From: an uncultured Bacteroidia bacterium
Lineage (GTDB): Bacteria; Bacteroidota; Bacteroidia; NS11-12g; UBA9320
NCBI GenBank assembly: GCA_943787465.1
Contig: CALSMN010000001.1
Location: forward strand, 1-64,000
Length of the DNA stretch: 64,000 bases
Reading direction: 5' to 3'
The notes beneath the pieces were generated by a model that saw nothing but the letters and a program-made list of their open reading frames with translations, did no database searches and was not told the origin of the DNA. Position numbers and translations under genes: made by a program. Shown here piece after piece: positions 1 through 7,826 of this stretch (its first letter is position 1; every line of letters begins with the position of its first letter).

Positions 1-952
1 CAGACGAACTACGTTATGTTTTAAATTCAATATTGCCCGAAACTAAAGATGCTTGGATTTTACTTGGAGAGATTTTCAAGCCAAAATAAATAATGAACTG
101 GTTGCTATTTTGGGCAATTTTGTCAATCGAGTGCTTGTCTTGACCCACAAATATTATGCGGGAGCAGTGCCACAAGGACATATTGCAGAGGACTTACCCA
201 ATTTTTCAGAAAAGATAACGCAAGCACTGGATCAATTCAACCAACGGCAGGGGTTGGAAGCGTACATGGAAATTGCTCGATATGGGAACAAATACCTTCA
301 AGATACCGCACCTTGGAAACTCATGAAGGACGATTCAAGTCACCAAAAGGTAGCTGATTGTATGGTTACTTGCCTTCAGATTGTACACACACTGGGTCAA
401 TATGGACAAGTATTCCTTCCACAAACAGCACAAAAGATATTACACTTATTACAATTGACATCCTATCAGGAAAATCTAATTTCAGGACCTAGTATAGGTG
501 AGCCTATTTTGCTATTTGAAAAAATAGATGATAACGATATACTACATCAGATCTCAAAACTAGAAGATGTTGAGGATACTGAACCAGAACAAGACAAAGA
601 AGTAGCTCTCACAAAGCCATTTAAACCCATGATACAATACGACGATTTTACCAAATTAGATATACGAATAGCCACCATTATAGCTGCAGAAAAAGTAAAA
701 AAAGCAGATCGTTTATTACAAATTACTTTAGATGTAGGTTCAGAAAAGCGAACGGTAGTGAGTGGTATCGCTGAGCATTTTTCTGCAGAAGAGATAATAG
801 GAAGGCAAGTCACTTACTTAGCAAATTTAGCACCTCGAACATTGAAAGGAATAGAGAGCAATGGAATGATACTCATGGCTGAAGATGAGACAGGGAAACT
901 TCGATTTTTAAGTCCAGATGAAAAAATCAGCGCAGGAAGTTTGGTTTCATAA
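1..952 (+). CDS. metG: Methionine--tRNA ligase, C-terminal part, with frameshift near position 53
   Basis: Cytoplasmic enzyme that charges tRNA-Met with methionine. Only the 3' portion is in the window. Bases 3-53 read in frame 3 as a typical MetG segment (...LPETKDA); the match then continues in frame 2 from about 56 (DFTWRDFQ, then the LGNFVNR segment of the anticodon-binding domain). The switch means two extra bases or one missing base around 54-56; frame 3 by itself runs into a TAA soon after. The last ~100 residues are the EMAP/Trbp111-like tRNA-binding OB fold seen at the C-terminus of dimeric MetG. A TTG at 53 would give a naive ORF start but is certainly internal. MetG is essential, so an assembly error or a programmed or real lesion must be considered. 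Family identification is very secure. Confidence 0.93.
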
Positions 953-977
953 GTTTTGAATGGCGTGGTTTTTATTT

Positions 978-1049
978 GGCCTCGTAGTTCAATGGATAGA
1001 ATAGATGTTTCCTAAACATTAGATCCAGGTTCGATTCCTGGCGAGGCTA
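978..1049 (+). tRNA. tRNA-Arg (anticodon CCT)
   Basis: A cloverleaf can be drawn by eye. The acceptor stem pairs 978-984 with 1042-1048. The anticodon arm is GATGT / TTCCTAA / ACATT, giving anticodon CCT, which reads AGG codons. The T arm is CCAGG / TTCGATT / CCTGG, followed by discriminator A. CCA is not encoded. U8 is in place with this 5' end. Confidence 0.93.
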
Positions 1050-1171
1050 TCTGAGTCTTGCTCCTTTGCATCTCATCCTATTTTAGGTCATTTGTAAAAT
1101 TTATTAAATTCTCGTGCAACCTTTTTCAATTTCTATCAACTTCAAGGTAAATAAACATAAAAATAAATAAT

Positions 1172-1498
1172 ATGAACACAATCAGCAAACTAGTTTTAAT
1201 TCTATTCATTTTTGGATCTGTTACTTTTACCTCTTGTCAGAAAGACGATATTAACGATTTAATAGAAAAAGTAAAACATTCTAATAATGGGGACGAAGAA
1301 GGAGACAAAGACGATAAAGGAGACAAAGACGATAAAGGAGACAAAGACGATAAAGGAGACAAAGACGACAAGGATTGGGACAAAGGAGACAAAGATGGTA
1401 AGGACTGGGACAAAGGAGACAAAGATGGTAAGGACTGGGACAAAGGAGACAAAGATGGCAAGGATTGGGGCAAAAAAGACAAAGATGGTAAGGGATAA
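1172..1498 (+). CDS. Asp/Lys/Gly tandem-repeat lipoprotein, probably surface exposed
   Basis: A 108-residue protein with no recognised family. Residues 1-22 are a lipoprotein signal peptide ending in FTSC. The residues after the Cys (QKDD) resemble the K(D/E)2-type lipoprotein export signal described for Bacteroidota, which suggests display on the outer face of the outer membrane (inference). From about residue 44 the protein consists only of repeats: four copies of a six-residue unit (GDKDDK) and four of a ten-residue unit (D-W-D-K-G-D-K-D-G-K type). They are extremely hydrophilic and polyampholytic. The spaced Asp residues could bind divalent cations, but no defined EF-hand or RTX motif is present. 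A terminator follows, then an ECF sigma gene. Long antisense ORFs here are artefacts of the repeat. Confidence 0.85.
   Translation: MNTISKLVLILFIFGSVTFTSCQKDDINDLIEKVKHSNNGDEEGDKDDKGDKDDKGDKDDKGDKDDKDWDKGDKDGKDWDKGDKDGKDWDKGDKDGKDWGKKDKDGKG
1301..1492 (+). repeat. Two adjacent tandem arrays: 4 x 18 bp and 4 x 30 bp
   Basis: Units of 18 bp start at 1301, 1319, 1337 and 1355; units of 30 bp start at 1373, 1403, 1433 and 1463. All are multiples of three and keep the lipoprotein frame. The 30-bp unit contains a version of the 18-bp unit plus a Trp-containing insert. Copies differ by only a few bases, so the array is young or homogenised. Confidence 0.95.
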
Positions 1499-1530
1499 TC
1501 ATAGAGTCTAATTCCACCATAGAGAGTTTA

Positions 1531-1572
1531 ATGTAGGAGGGTAATTTTTCTCCTACATTTTATTATTTTAAA
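1531..1572 (+). terminator. Rho-independent terminator after the repeat lipoprotein
   Basis: Perfect 9-bp stem ATGTAGGAG (1531-1539) / CTCCTACAT (1550-1558) with a 10-base loop, followed by a T-rich tail. Confidence 0.8.
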
Positions 1573-1627
1573 AAACAAGTATAAGAAACAGCATTTATTC
1601 GTACATTCCTTATCATTATCATTTAGA

Positions 1628-2203
1628 GTGTCTGACGGAAAGGGTAAAGAACAAACAGAAAAAAAAATACTTGCTGGATGCTTGCGAAATGAGGAACGTT
1701 CATATTTTGAATTTTATGATCTCTTTAAGGCTAAGATGTATGGTTTGTGTTTACGCTATGCTCATAGCGAGGTCGAAGCTCAGGAGTTTTTGCAAGAAGG
1801 GTTTATAGAAGTTTTCAAGTCCCTAAAAAATTATAATAATACAGGCAGTTTAGAAGGGTGGGTACGAAAGATAATATTAAACGTAGCACTTCAACAGATT
1901 CGTAAAAACTCCAGGAGGATAAAAGTGCTACCGCTTAAAGAAGAAATATATGAAAGTGTTATAGAACACAATATGAGTGATGACGATTTTATAGATAAGA
2001 AAAAAGTGTTACGATGTATACAGCAATTACCAGAAGGGTACCGTACAGTTCTCAATCTATATGCCATAGAAGGGTGGTCTCACAAGGAAATAGCCGAATC
2101 ATTGTCAATAAGCATAGGTACATCCAAGAGCCAACTAAACAGAGCAAGGGCATACTTAAGAAAAGAGCTGGAAAGTAAGTCAGTAGCATATAATGAAGGA
2201 TAA
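1628..2203 (+). CDS. ECF-type RNA polymerase sigma-70 factor
   Basis: A 191-residue alternative sigma factor that directs RNA polymerase to a small regulon. Region 2 (about residues 25-95) has the usual pattern ending in WVRKIILNVALQQIRK. Region 4 (about 128-182) has the helix-turn-helix beginning QLPEGYRTVLNLYAIEGW and ending SQLNRARAYLRKEL. There is no region 3 and no SnoaL-like tail. Start is GTG at 1628; there is no in-frame ATG at a sensible place. The last 11 bases overlap the next gene, which encodes a membrane-anchored partner with the layout of an anti-sigma/outer-membrane protein, so the pair is probably one translationally coupled regulatory unit. The regulon is unknown; the repeat lipoprotein upstream is a possible target by position only. 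Confidence 0.93.
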   Translation: MSDGKGKEQTEKKILAGCLRNEERSYFEFYDLFKAKMYGLCLRYAHSEVEAQEFLQEGFIEVFKSLKNYNNTGSLEGWVRKIILNVALQQIRKNSRRIKVLPLKEEIYESVIEHNMSDDDFIDKKKVLRCIQQLPEGYRTVLNLYAIEGWSHKEIAESLSISIGTSKSQLNRARAYLRKELESKSVAYNEG

Positions 2204-3626
2204 AAATAATCACATAGATGACCAACTTAGAGAGTCTATTGGTGGATTTGAACAAAGTCCCCCAGAAGCTCTATGGGGTAGTATTAATCCTTCTAGCAAT
2301 AGTATAACTGTGGCGTCTAAACCATTCACAGGCTTATTAAAATGGGCAGTAGTATTTTTTCTAGCGGCAGGAATTTCTTATACTTATTATCATTTTTCTA
2401 GTGAGGATCATGGAAAACAGACCATTGCTAGTGATGGTCCGACAGAAAATCTAGGAACAGGCTTGCGTTCAATAAAGAGTAAGTATTTGATACATTCTAA
2501 GGACCAAGTAGTTTCCGATGACAATCCGACCTATGCGGGACAAGACAATTTACCTCCAACAGAAGATAATTTTGCCAGTCCTAATTCAAATCAGAAAACA
2601 GCTAAATATTTTGATATGGACAATGCAGTTGGAATGCCTATAAACAAAAATACTCCTGACGAACCTTTTACTTATGACAGCAAAGAAAACAGTACGAACG
2701 AAGGTTTTCCCAATCTTGACAAATCGCTTTTTCAAATTCCAAAATTTGAAAATCTCGTGTCTAAAAGAATAACTTATTTTTCAAAATATGCTGATAATAA
2801 GACTATTACGTATAGCCCAACAATAAATCAAAATATAATTGAACATATACCTGTTAAGTTAAATAATAAGCAGTTTTATGTTCAGTTTAACCTTCAAAAA
2901 TTAGCGTTGGAGAAATTAGAATATAAGACAAATCCCCAAAATAATAAATCGACTGAGCTCGAATATAAGTTTGAATATCAAGACCAGATTATATATAACA
3001 AAGTGCTACTCGTTGGGGCCAAGTTCTGTAATGGACTCATAGTAGAGTCTGGAGCTACACAGGGAAAGTATTATTTCACCAATCTTTATAAAGGGGAACT
3101 CTATGCAAAAGATAAAGAAGAGATCATGGGCAATCATAATTATAACATCAGTATGGAAACCACAAATGGTAAGGTAAATGCCAAGATTAAACTGTCGCCA
3201 GACTCTAGTAGCACGGATAATAAAGATAAATTCGGAACATCTATATATATGAAGCAAGAATTGGAGTCTTGGGGGTTGCCAATTCTTGTCGGCTATGCGA
3301 AAACACAAAACAAGTGGGACTTGATAGCCAAAGTGGGGTTTGATCTTACTTTTTTCAAACAAAGAGACTTAAGTTTTGCAGTAGAAGGTTTTGATAATGA
3401 AACTTATAGGCTAAGTAACGCAGTTATAGACATAGAGGATGTTGTGTCGAGCAATTATAAAATGACTTTTGCTATTCAAGGACAGCTTGGTGTGGAGTAT
3501 AGACCAGCCCCAAGGCTAGGATTGCAAGCAACTATCGGGAGCGCCAAAGAGTTAAACATAACCACTATAGAAACCCCAAACCGAAGTTGGAATCATTGTT
3601 CTATAGGGTTGAAATGGTATTTGTAG
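2193..3626 (+). CDS. Membrane-anchored anti-sigma-like protein with C-terminal beta-barrel-like region
   Basis: A 477-residue protein starting 11 bases inside the sigma gene. The N-terminal ~45 residues are acidic and cytosolic, with a short PPEALWGSI-like segment that resembles the start of Bacteroidota proteins paired with ECF sigmas. One transmembrane helix follows at about 50-68. A long low-complexity Asn/Ser/Asp linker comes next, then a C-terminal region of amphipathic beta strands ending in an aromatic residue (WYL), like outer-membrane beta-barrels. The combination would link envelope state to sigma activity. This is inference from architecture and overlap; no canonical zinc-binding anti-sigma motif is visible. 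Confidence 0.7.
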   Translation: MKDKNNHIDDQLRESIGGFEQSPPEALWGSINPSSNSITVASKPFTGLLKWAVVFFLAAGISYTYYHFSSEDHGKQTIASDGPTENLGTGLRSIKSKYLIHSKDQVVSDDNPTYAGQDNLPPTEDNFASPNSNQKTAKYFDMDNAVGMPINKNTPDEPFTYDSKENSTNEGFPNLDKSLFQIPKFENLVSKRITYFSKYADNKTITYSPTINQNIIEHIPVKLNNKQFYVQFNLQKLALEKLEYKTNPQNNKSTELEYKFEYQDQIIYNKVLLVGAKFCNGLIVESGATQGKYYFTNLYKGELYAKDKEEIMGNHNYNISMETTNGKVNAKIKLSPDSSSTDNKDKFGTSIYMKQELESWGLPILVGYAKTQNKWDLIAKVGFDLTFFKQRDLSFAVEGFDNETYRLSNAVIDIEDVVSSNYKMTFAIQGQLGVEYRPAPRLGLQATIGSAKELNITTIETPNRSWNHCSIGLKWYL

Positions 3627-3856
3627 GTTTAATAAGTTAGGCCCAGTGTTCAGTATTTAGACTCTGATATTGCCGCAAAGTCCCCCTAAACTAAGCACAC
3701 GTCAAGGCTGCAATTGTTACAAAGACCAATTGCTAATCTCAAACGAAATTGGCTAAGCAAATATCACAGAACGACTTAAGAATAATACAATTATATATGG
3801 ACGAGTTTTGCTACAAAACAAGGAACGGAGCATATCAAAGTGATCAAGAATTAGGA

Positions 3857-3898
3857 AGATTCGATAATAGTCTTACAGACTCTACCAGAGCGGAATAA
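3857..3898 (+). repeat. Dispersed palindromic repeat, copy 1
   Basis: About 42 bp starting ATTCGATAA, containing the small inverted repeat AGTCT-TAC-AGACT and ending AGAGCGGAAT. A second copy with about 85% identity by eye lies at 5309-5350. The two copies flank the damaged esterase gene. Confidence 0.7.
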
Positions 3899-3930
3899 TT
3901 GAGTTTTAGCTTACTATTCCGCTTTTTTGT
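3889..3930 (+). terminator. Rho-independent terminator
   Basis: Stem AGCGGAATA (3889-3897) / TATTCCGCT (3915-3923) with a 17-base loop and a following T run. The left arm is the end of repeat copy 1. Confidence 0.75.
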
Positions 3931-4027
3931 TTGTCCGTAGTTGCGCGTTATATCTGGTGTTTGCGAGGTCTTTTTTTACAGGCATCAAATTGGCAACAAC
4001 CGTGCAAAACTTCAACGTTTTAATTAC

Positions 4028-4057
4028 TTGTTAATTTTTCAAGTTTTTGTATCTTTA
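4028..4057 (+). promoter_or_regulatory. Bacteroidota-type promoter for the esterase gene
   Basis: TTG at 4028-4030, a 19-base spacer and TATCTTTA at 4050-4057 match the -33 TTG / -7 TAnnTTTG layout in 7 of 8 positions of the -7 box. The predicted start of transcription is about 15 bases before the ATG at 4077. Confidence 0.55.
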
Positions 4058-4076
4058 TAACCTTTATAAAATTATC

Positions 4077-5222
4077 ATGAAAGGAAAAATCATATTAAAA
4101 CCATTACTTTTCATTAGCTTTTTAGTGGCATGTTTAATGTTAAATGCTCAAGGATTTATCAGTAAAACCATACAACATGATGGCCTTACAAGAGAATATA
4201 GTATTTATGTTCCAGCAAGTTATGATGGAACTACCAGTTTTCCTTTATTATTTAACTTCCATGGAGGTGGTGGTGATATTGCTTCTCAAATTGCTATTGC
4301 AGATATGAGTCCTATCGCTGATACGGCAAACTTTATTGTTGTTTATCCCCAGGCACGCCAGGACCCAAGTGATGGAAACTCTTTCAACTGGATTCCTAAA
4401 GTCCCAGGCACTTTTGATGATGTGCCCTTTATTAGTTCATTGATAGATACGATTGCTAGTAATTACCAAATAGATCAGAACAGAATATATGCTTGTGGCT
4501 ATTCCTTAGGAGGTGATATGTCCTTTGAGCTTGCTTGTAAACTCAATAGCAGAATTGCAGCTATAGCTCCAGTAGCAAGAACCATGCAAGCCAATCCAAA
4601 TAGTTTTTGCTCTCCGGTGCATCCCACTGGAGTTCTTACAATACTTGGTACGGATGACATTACTTCTCCATACAATGGAATAACATATCTGGCGATAGAA
4701 TATTATCTTTCTGCAGCAGCAACACATAGTTATTGGGCAACGCATAACAATTGCGATACAACTGCAACTATGAGTACTGTAAGCCCAAGTGTTGAGCGAT
4801 ATACTTGGTCAACTGCATCAGGTTGTTCCTATGTGGAGGAATTAAAGGTGATAGGAGGAGGGACATGATTGGCCTGGAAGTTTTGGGAATATGACTATTG
4901 ATGCTAATCAGAGATTTGGCAATTTGTTTCAAGATATGATATAAATGGATTAATAGAATGTTCGACAGCTTCAATAAATGAATATAGTAAAGATAATTTC
5001 AGAGTTTATCCTAACCCAGTTAAAGATGCTATAAACATTAGTGTAGGTTCAGAATTTATTGGAAATCGTTATGCTATCACATCTATTTCTGGTCAAAAAA
5101 TATCTGAAGGAAAGATTGAGAAAGAAGAATCAGTTGTAAATATTCAAGATTTATCTGAAGGAATTTATTTCATGCAATTAGACGAAAATATTCATAAGTC
5201 TTTCAAAATAATTAAAGAATAG
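4077..5222 (+). pseudogene. T9SS-secreted polyhydroxybutyrate-depolymerase-like esterase, two compensating frameshifts
   Basis: Secreted alpha/beta-hydrolase of the LpqC / CE1 esterase family, likely acting on polyester or feruloyl-type esters outside the cell. The start is taken at 4077, giving a signal peptide (MKGKIILKPLLF...); an earlier in-frame TTG-type start lacks one. Visible motifs are the oxyanion HGGGG segment and the nucleophile GYSLGG. The open frame stops at 4868. A +1 shift near 4857-4863 restores the catalytic-His motif (GGGHDW) and a -1 shift near 4910 then returns to the original frame. That frame continues through a YPNP-type T9SS sorting domain to TAG at 5220-5222. Full length would be about 381 residues. 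As read, the protein lacks the catalytic His and the sorting domain. Either a real pseudogene or two base-calling errors. Confidence 0.85.
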
Positions 5223-5230
5223 TCTAAAGA

Positions 5231-5274
5231 TTCGATAAAAATCTCAACACCTCTACTCAATAGGATTTATCGAA
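5231..5274 (+). terminator. Hairpin after the esterase, possible terminator
   Basis: TTCGATAAA (5231-5239) pairs perfectly with TTTATCGAA (5266-5274). There is no strong T run, so terminator activity is uncertain. It begins 9 bases after the reconstructed stop codon. Confidence 0.4.
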
Positions 5275-5308
5275 CCAATTAATTTGATTTGACTAGATTC
5301 TCAGACTA

Positions 5309-5350
5309 TAAATTCGATAAGAGTCTCAAAGACTCTACTAGAGCGGAATC
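5309..5350 (+). repeat. Dispersed palindromic repeat, copy 2
   Basis: Second copy of the element at 3857-3898. Here the inner palindrome is AGAGTCT-CAA-AGACTCT, with compensating differences from copy 1 that preserve pairing. This hints that the hairpin, rather than the exact sequence, is maintained. Confidence 0.7.
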
Positions 5351-5383
5351 GTTGAATGTTTTGAGTCTTGTTGAATAGTTGGC

Positions 5384-5665
5384 TTATCGTTTCGACACTT
5401 TGTTATTAGAAATCGCTCGTTGACGAGTACACTTAAATCGATTGATGTCTGAAGAGCGTTTTTTTAAATGCTTTTGACTTACCCCACTATTGACTCGTTT
5501 TCTCCAAAGTTTGAATGAACTTGGTTTAAGTTCCCTACGCATGAGTTGAATCGTTTGTGCTTCTGTATAACCAAATTGATACGCAATGGCCTCAAATGGA
5601 GTGCGATCCTCCCAGGCCATTTCTATAATTCGATCTTTTTGAATTGCGGTAATTTCTGAAATCAT
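5384..5665 (-). CDS. DUF2805 / TIGR03643 family protein
   Basis: A 93-residue basic cytosolic protein of unknown function, recognised by the family's characteristic line: an acidic helix with WEDRTPFEAI, then LMRRELKPSSFKLWRKRV, then a C-terminal RFKCTRQRAISNNKVSKR. The N-terminal half looks like a helix-turn-helix (an adaptor-like DNA-binding fold is inferred, not shown). It is full length for the family. It sits alone on the minus strand between the damaged esterase and the Rieske-like gene. Confidence 0.85.
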   Translation of the reverse strand: MISEITAIQKDRIIEMAWEDRTPFEAIAYQFGYTEAQTIQLMRRELKPSSFKLWRKRVNSGVSQKHLKKRSSDINRFKCTRQRAISNNKVSKR

Positions 5666-5725
5666 TACTCACACAAAACAATGAGTTTAAGACATTGTTC
5701 ATCTGATGACTCCGGAATAACAGAT

Positions 5726-6184
5726 CTAATTGGAAATATACAAGGTATTTCCTTGCCTAGATAATCGGTAGGTTTTTAAGTTGCATCTAGCTGGACCACT
5801 CAGATAAAGACTGTTAAGCCCATAAATGGACCCACAACAGGGTTCGAAAACATTATCATTTTGCTGACCGCAAACCAACTGAAGGTTGGTTTCGTCATAG
5901 ATCACTTGAGCACATTCTTTTTCAGATTGATGGGGGCACGTTCGTTCAATAGCATAAAACACATCGTCATAATTGTGAATGATATATATACCCCGATTTC
6001 CTTGATTTACTTCTAGATACTCACCGATATTTTGAAGGTTAAAATACGAGGGCAAATCCATATTAATGGTAATATTTACCGATGGGCTAGGAATGAAACA
6101 ATCCCCATCATACGGATCATCTGGTTTACAGGAAGAATTGAACAAAAAAGTAAGTAAAGAAACGATGAAAAATAACTTTTTCAT
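5726..6184 (-). CDS. Rieske-fold lipoprotein with degenerate cluster site
   Basis: A 152-residue predicted lipoprotein (signal peptide with lipobox NSSC, then acidic residues), so exported to the envelope. Residues 45-150 resemble the Rieske [2Fe-2S] fold. The first ligand motif CxH is present (TCPH), but the second, normally CPxH-G-S, reads EPCCGS, so both its Cys and its His ligands are replaced at the canonical spacing. The downstream G-P-A...L-K-x-Y segment typical of Rieske proteins is kept. It may bind no cluster, or a different metal. Its ATG overlaps the preceding dehydrogenase stop by 4 bases (6181-6184), so the two are co-transcribed on the minus strand. Confidence 0.7.
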   Translation of the reverse strand: MKKLFFIVSLLTFLFNSSCKPDDPYDGDCFIPSPSVNITINMDLPSYFNLQNIGEYLEVNQGNRGIYIIHNYDDVFYAIERTCPHQSEKECAQVIYDETNLQLVCGQQNDNVFEPCCGSIYGLNSLYLSGPARCNLKTYRLSRQGNTLYISN

Positions 6185-7023
6185 GATTCGTACGAATAAA
6201 AACCTCGGCCAGATTTTCTTCCAAAATATCCTGCCTGTACCTTTTTTTGTTGAATACGACTGGGTCTAAATTTAGAATCATAATTGAATAATGCATACAT
6301 AGATTCGGTGACCGACAAATTGGTTTCTACCCCAATTAAATCCATTAATTCAAAAGGGCCCATTTTAAAACCGGCACTACGAATCAAATCATCTATTACA
6401 TCATGTGACGCTACATTTTCTTCGAGTATTTTAAGCCCTTCTACATAAAAATGACGAGCTACCCGATTTACAATGAAACCAGGTGCGTCTGCTGCAATAA
6501 TATACTTCTTATTGACCGATGAAACATATGAAATAGCTTGTTCTAAAACCACTGAGCTTGTTTGCTCTGCACGAATGATCTCGACCAATTTCATAATGTG
6601 TGCAGGGTTAAAAAAATGAATACCTACCATTTGACTTGGATAGGTAAAACCAGCAGCTAATTGAGTAAGTGGAATGGAAGATGTGTTGGATGCATAGATG
6701 GTTTTGTCCCCATTTATTTCTGCTAACTCTCTAAATAAATTGGTCTTAACGTCTAGTTTTTCAACAATAGCTTCAATTACTAAATCAACTTTGACATCCG
6801 CTATGCTATTGGTAAATTGAATGTTTTTTAAGCTTTTATCTTTTTCTTCCTGTGATATTTTACCAAGCTCTACTGCTTTAGTTACATTTTTTTCAATAGC
6901 TTTTTTAGCCACTTCAACCATACTATGATTAATATCAAATAATACAACATCATACCCTCCCATAGCTGATACTTGGGCTATTCCTCTACCCATAACTCCT
7001 GCTCCGATTACACCTACTTTCAT
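6181..7023 (-). CDS. 3-hydroxyacyl-CoA (3-hydroxybutyryl-CoA) dehydrogenase
   Basis: NAD-dependent oxidation of (S)-3-hydroxyacyl-CoA to 3-ketoacyl-CoA, in beta-oxidation or butanoate metabolism, in the cytosol. The N-terminal Rossmann motif GAGVMG is at residues 7-12. The catalytic-His segment HFFNP is at about 137, and the C-terminal all-helical dimerisation domain spans about 185-275. With the start at 7023 the protein has 280 residues, normal for single-domain HBD enzymes. An upstream in-frame start would add 12 residues before the Rossmann strand and is rejected. It is the first gene of a pair with the Rieske-like lipoprotein. Confidence 0.93.
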   Translation of the reverse strand: MKVGVIGAGVMGRGIAQVSAMGGYDVVLFDINHSMVEVAKKAIEKNVTKAVELGKISQEEKDKSLKNIQFTNSIADVKVDLVIEAIVEKLDVKTNLFRELAEINGDKTIYASNTSSIPLTQLAAGFTYPSQMVGIHFFNPAHIMKLVEIIRAEQTSSVVLEQAISYVSSVNKKYIIAADAPGFIVNRVARHFYVEGLKILEENVASHDVIDDLIRSAGFKMGPFELMDLIGVETNLSVTESMYALFNYDSKFRPSRIQQKKVQAGYFGRKSGRGFYSYES

Positions 7024-7088
7024 TGGGGCTAATATCTTACTTTTAAAACGGATAAACAATCGTTGTATAAATCACCATGATTCTTACC

Positions 7089-7826
7089 TTACTTCCTTCT
7101 ATAGTTGGTTGGGATTTTAAAGATAAAATCACGGATAGGAGCTTGACTTATATTTTGATAATTAAGCTCTAGTTTTAATGATTCGCTAGCTTGATTTATA
7201 GCGATAATTAATATTTTTGGTAACATACTGTTTTCCCCTACTTTTTCATAGGTGGAATACCTTATGGATGCTGATCGCGTAGTGTCTGATGTGATAATTT
7301 CGGAAACTAGAGTATGAAATAGTGCGTCCATTTGTATACTGTTTTTAGTTAAGCCAGCTCTAGCAATGATCCTGTTTTGATCGTAAGCTGTATATAATGA
7401 TTGAGAAAAAGCAGCATTACCAATCAGCATATTTTGAAGCTGATTTACCTGCGGTTTAAAACCCAAATACTGTTCCAAAAAAGCATGATCATATTTCATA
7501 TATTCTTGTGTAATAGAATTTATCATAAAAAAACTATCGGGTGTTATGAGTGCATTCACACCGAATCCAAATAGACTAAATTTAGCCCATACGATGCTGT
7601 CTTTCTTCATTTTAATGTGCATGGATACCGTGTTTTTTTTGTTGTCCTGAGTTATGGTTGCCTTCCCCCTTAATTGAATATCGTCGAAATCAAATTGATT
7701 TTCCCAATAACGAGCAATATTAACCGGGGTTGCCGGTAAATCCGTTGTTTTATGAATTGTCCTACAAGCCCCTAACATCAATAAAAGTGTGGCTATAAGA
7801 TATGGATTTAAATTAGTTGTCTTCAT
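7089..7826 (-). CDS. DUF4292 family lipoprotein
   Basis: A lipoprotein of about 245 residues. The start at 7826 puts a standard signal peptide and lipobox (MLGAC) at the N-terminus; an in-frame start at 7856 is also open. The body matches DUF4292, a LolA/LppX-like half-barrel family of Bacteroidota envelope proteins of unknown function (key segments around KKDSIVWAKFSLFGFG and the C-terminal IRDFIFKIP). It overlaps the end of the TPR gene and follows it in the conserved flippase-dut-nucleotidyltransferase-TPR-DUF4292 order, which points to envelope polysaccharide or lipid handling (inference from neighbours). Confidence 0.85.
   Translation of the reverse strand: MKTTNLNPYLIATLLLMLGACRTIHKTTDLPATPVNIARYWENQFDFDDIQLRGKATITQDNKKNTVSMHIKMKKDSIVWAKFSLFGFGVNALITPDSFFMINSITQEYMKYDHAFLEQYLGFKPQVNQLQNMLIGNAAFSQSLYTAYDQNRIIARAGLTKNSIQMDALFHTLVSEIITSDTTRSASIRYSTYEKVGENSMLPKILIIAINQASESLKLELNYQNISQAPIRDFIFKIPTNYRRK

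Larger units (their letters stand above)
3627..4027. other. 400-bp intergenic region with a terminator and one copy of a dispersed repeat
   Basis: No convincing gene in either strand. It contains a repeat copy at 3857-3898 that recurs at 5309-5350, and a strong terminator at 3889-3930. The rest (3630-3850) shows no recognisable RNA or protein; it may be decayed sequence. Confidence 0.6.

Noticed and set aside
1237-1520. Long Ser/Leu/Pro- and Cys/Leu-rich ORFs antisense to the repeat lipoprotein, and a Thr/Lys-rich ORF in another plus frame
   Set aside because: A repeat whose period is a multiple of three with no stop in one unit is automatically open in other frames; only the frame with a lipoprotein signal peptide is plausible.
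3630-3850. Remnant of a transposase or small gene before the esterase
   Set aside because: Short open stretches exist in this gap, but none has a start, a recognisable motif or terminal repeats.
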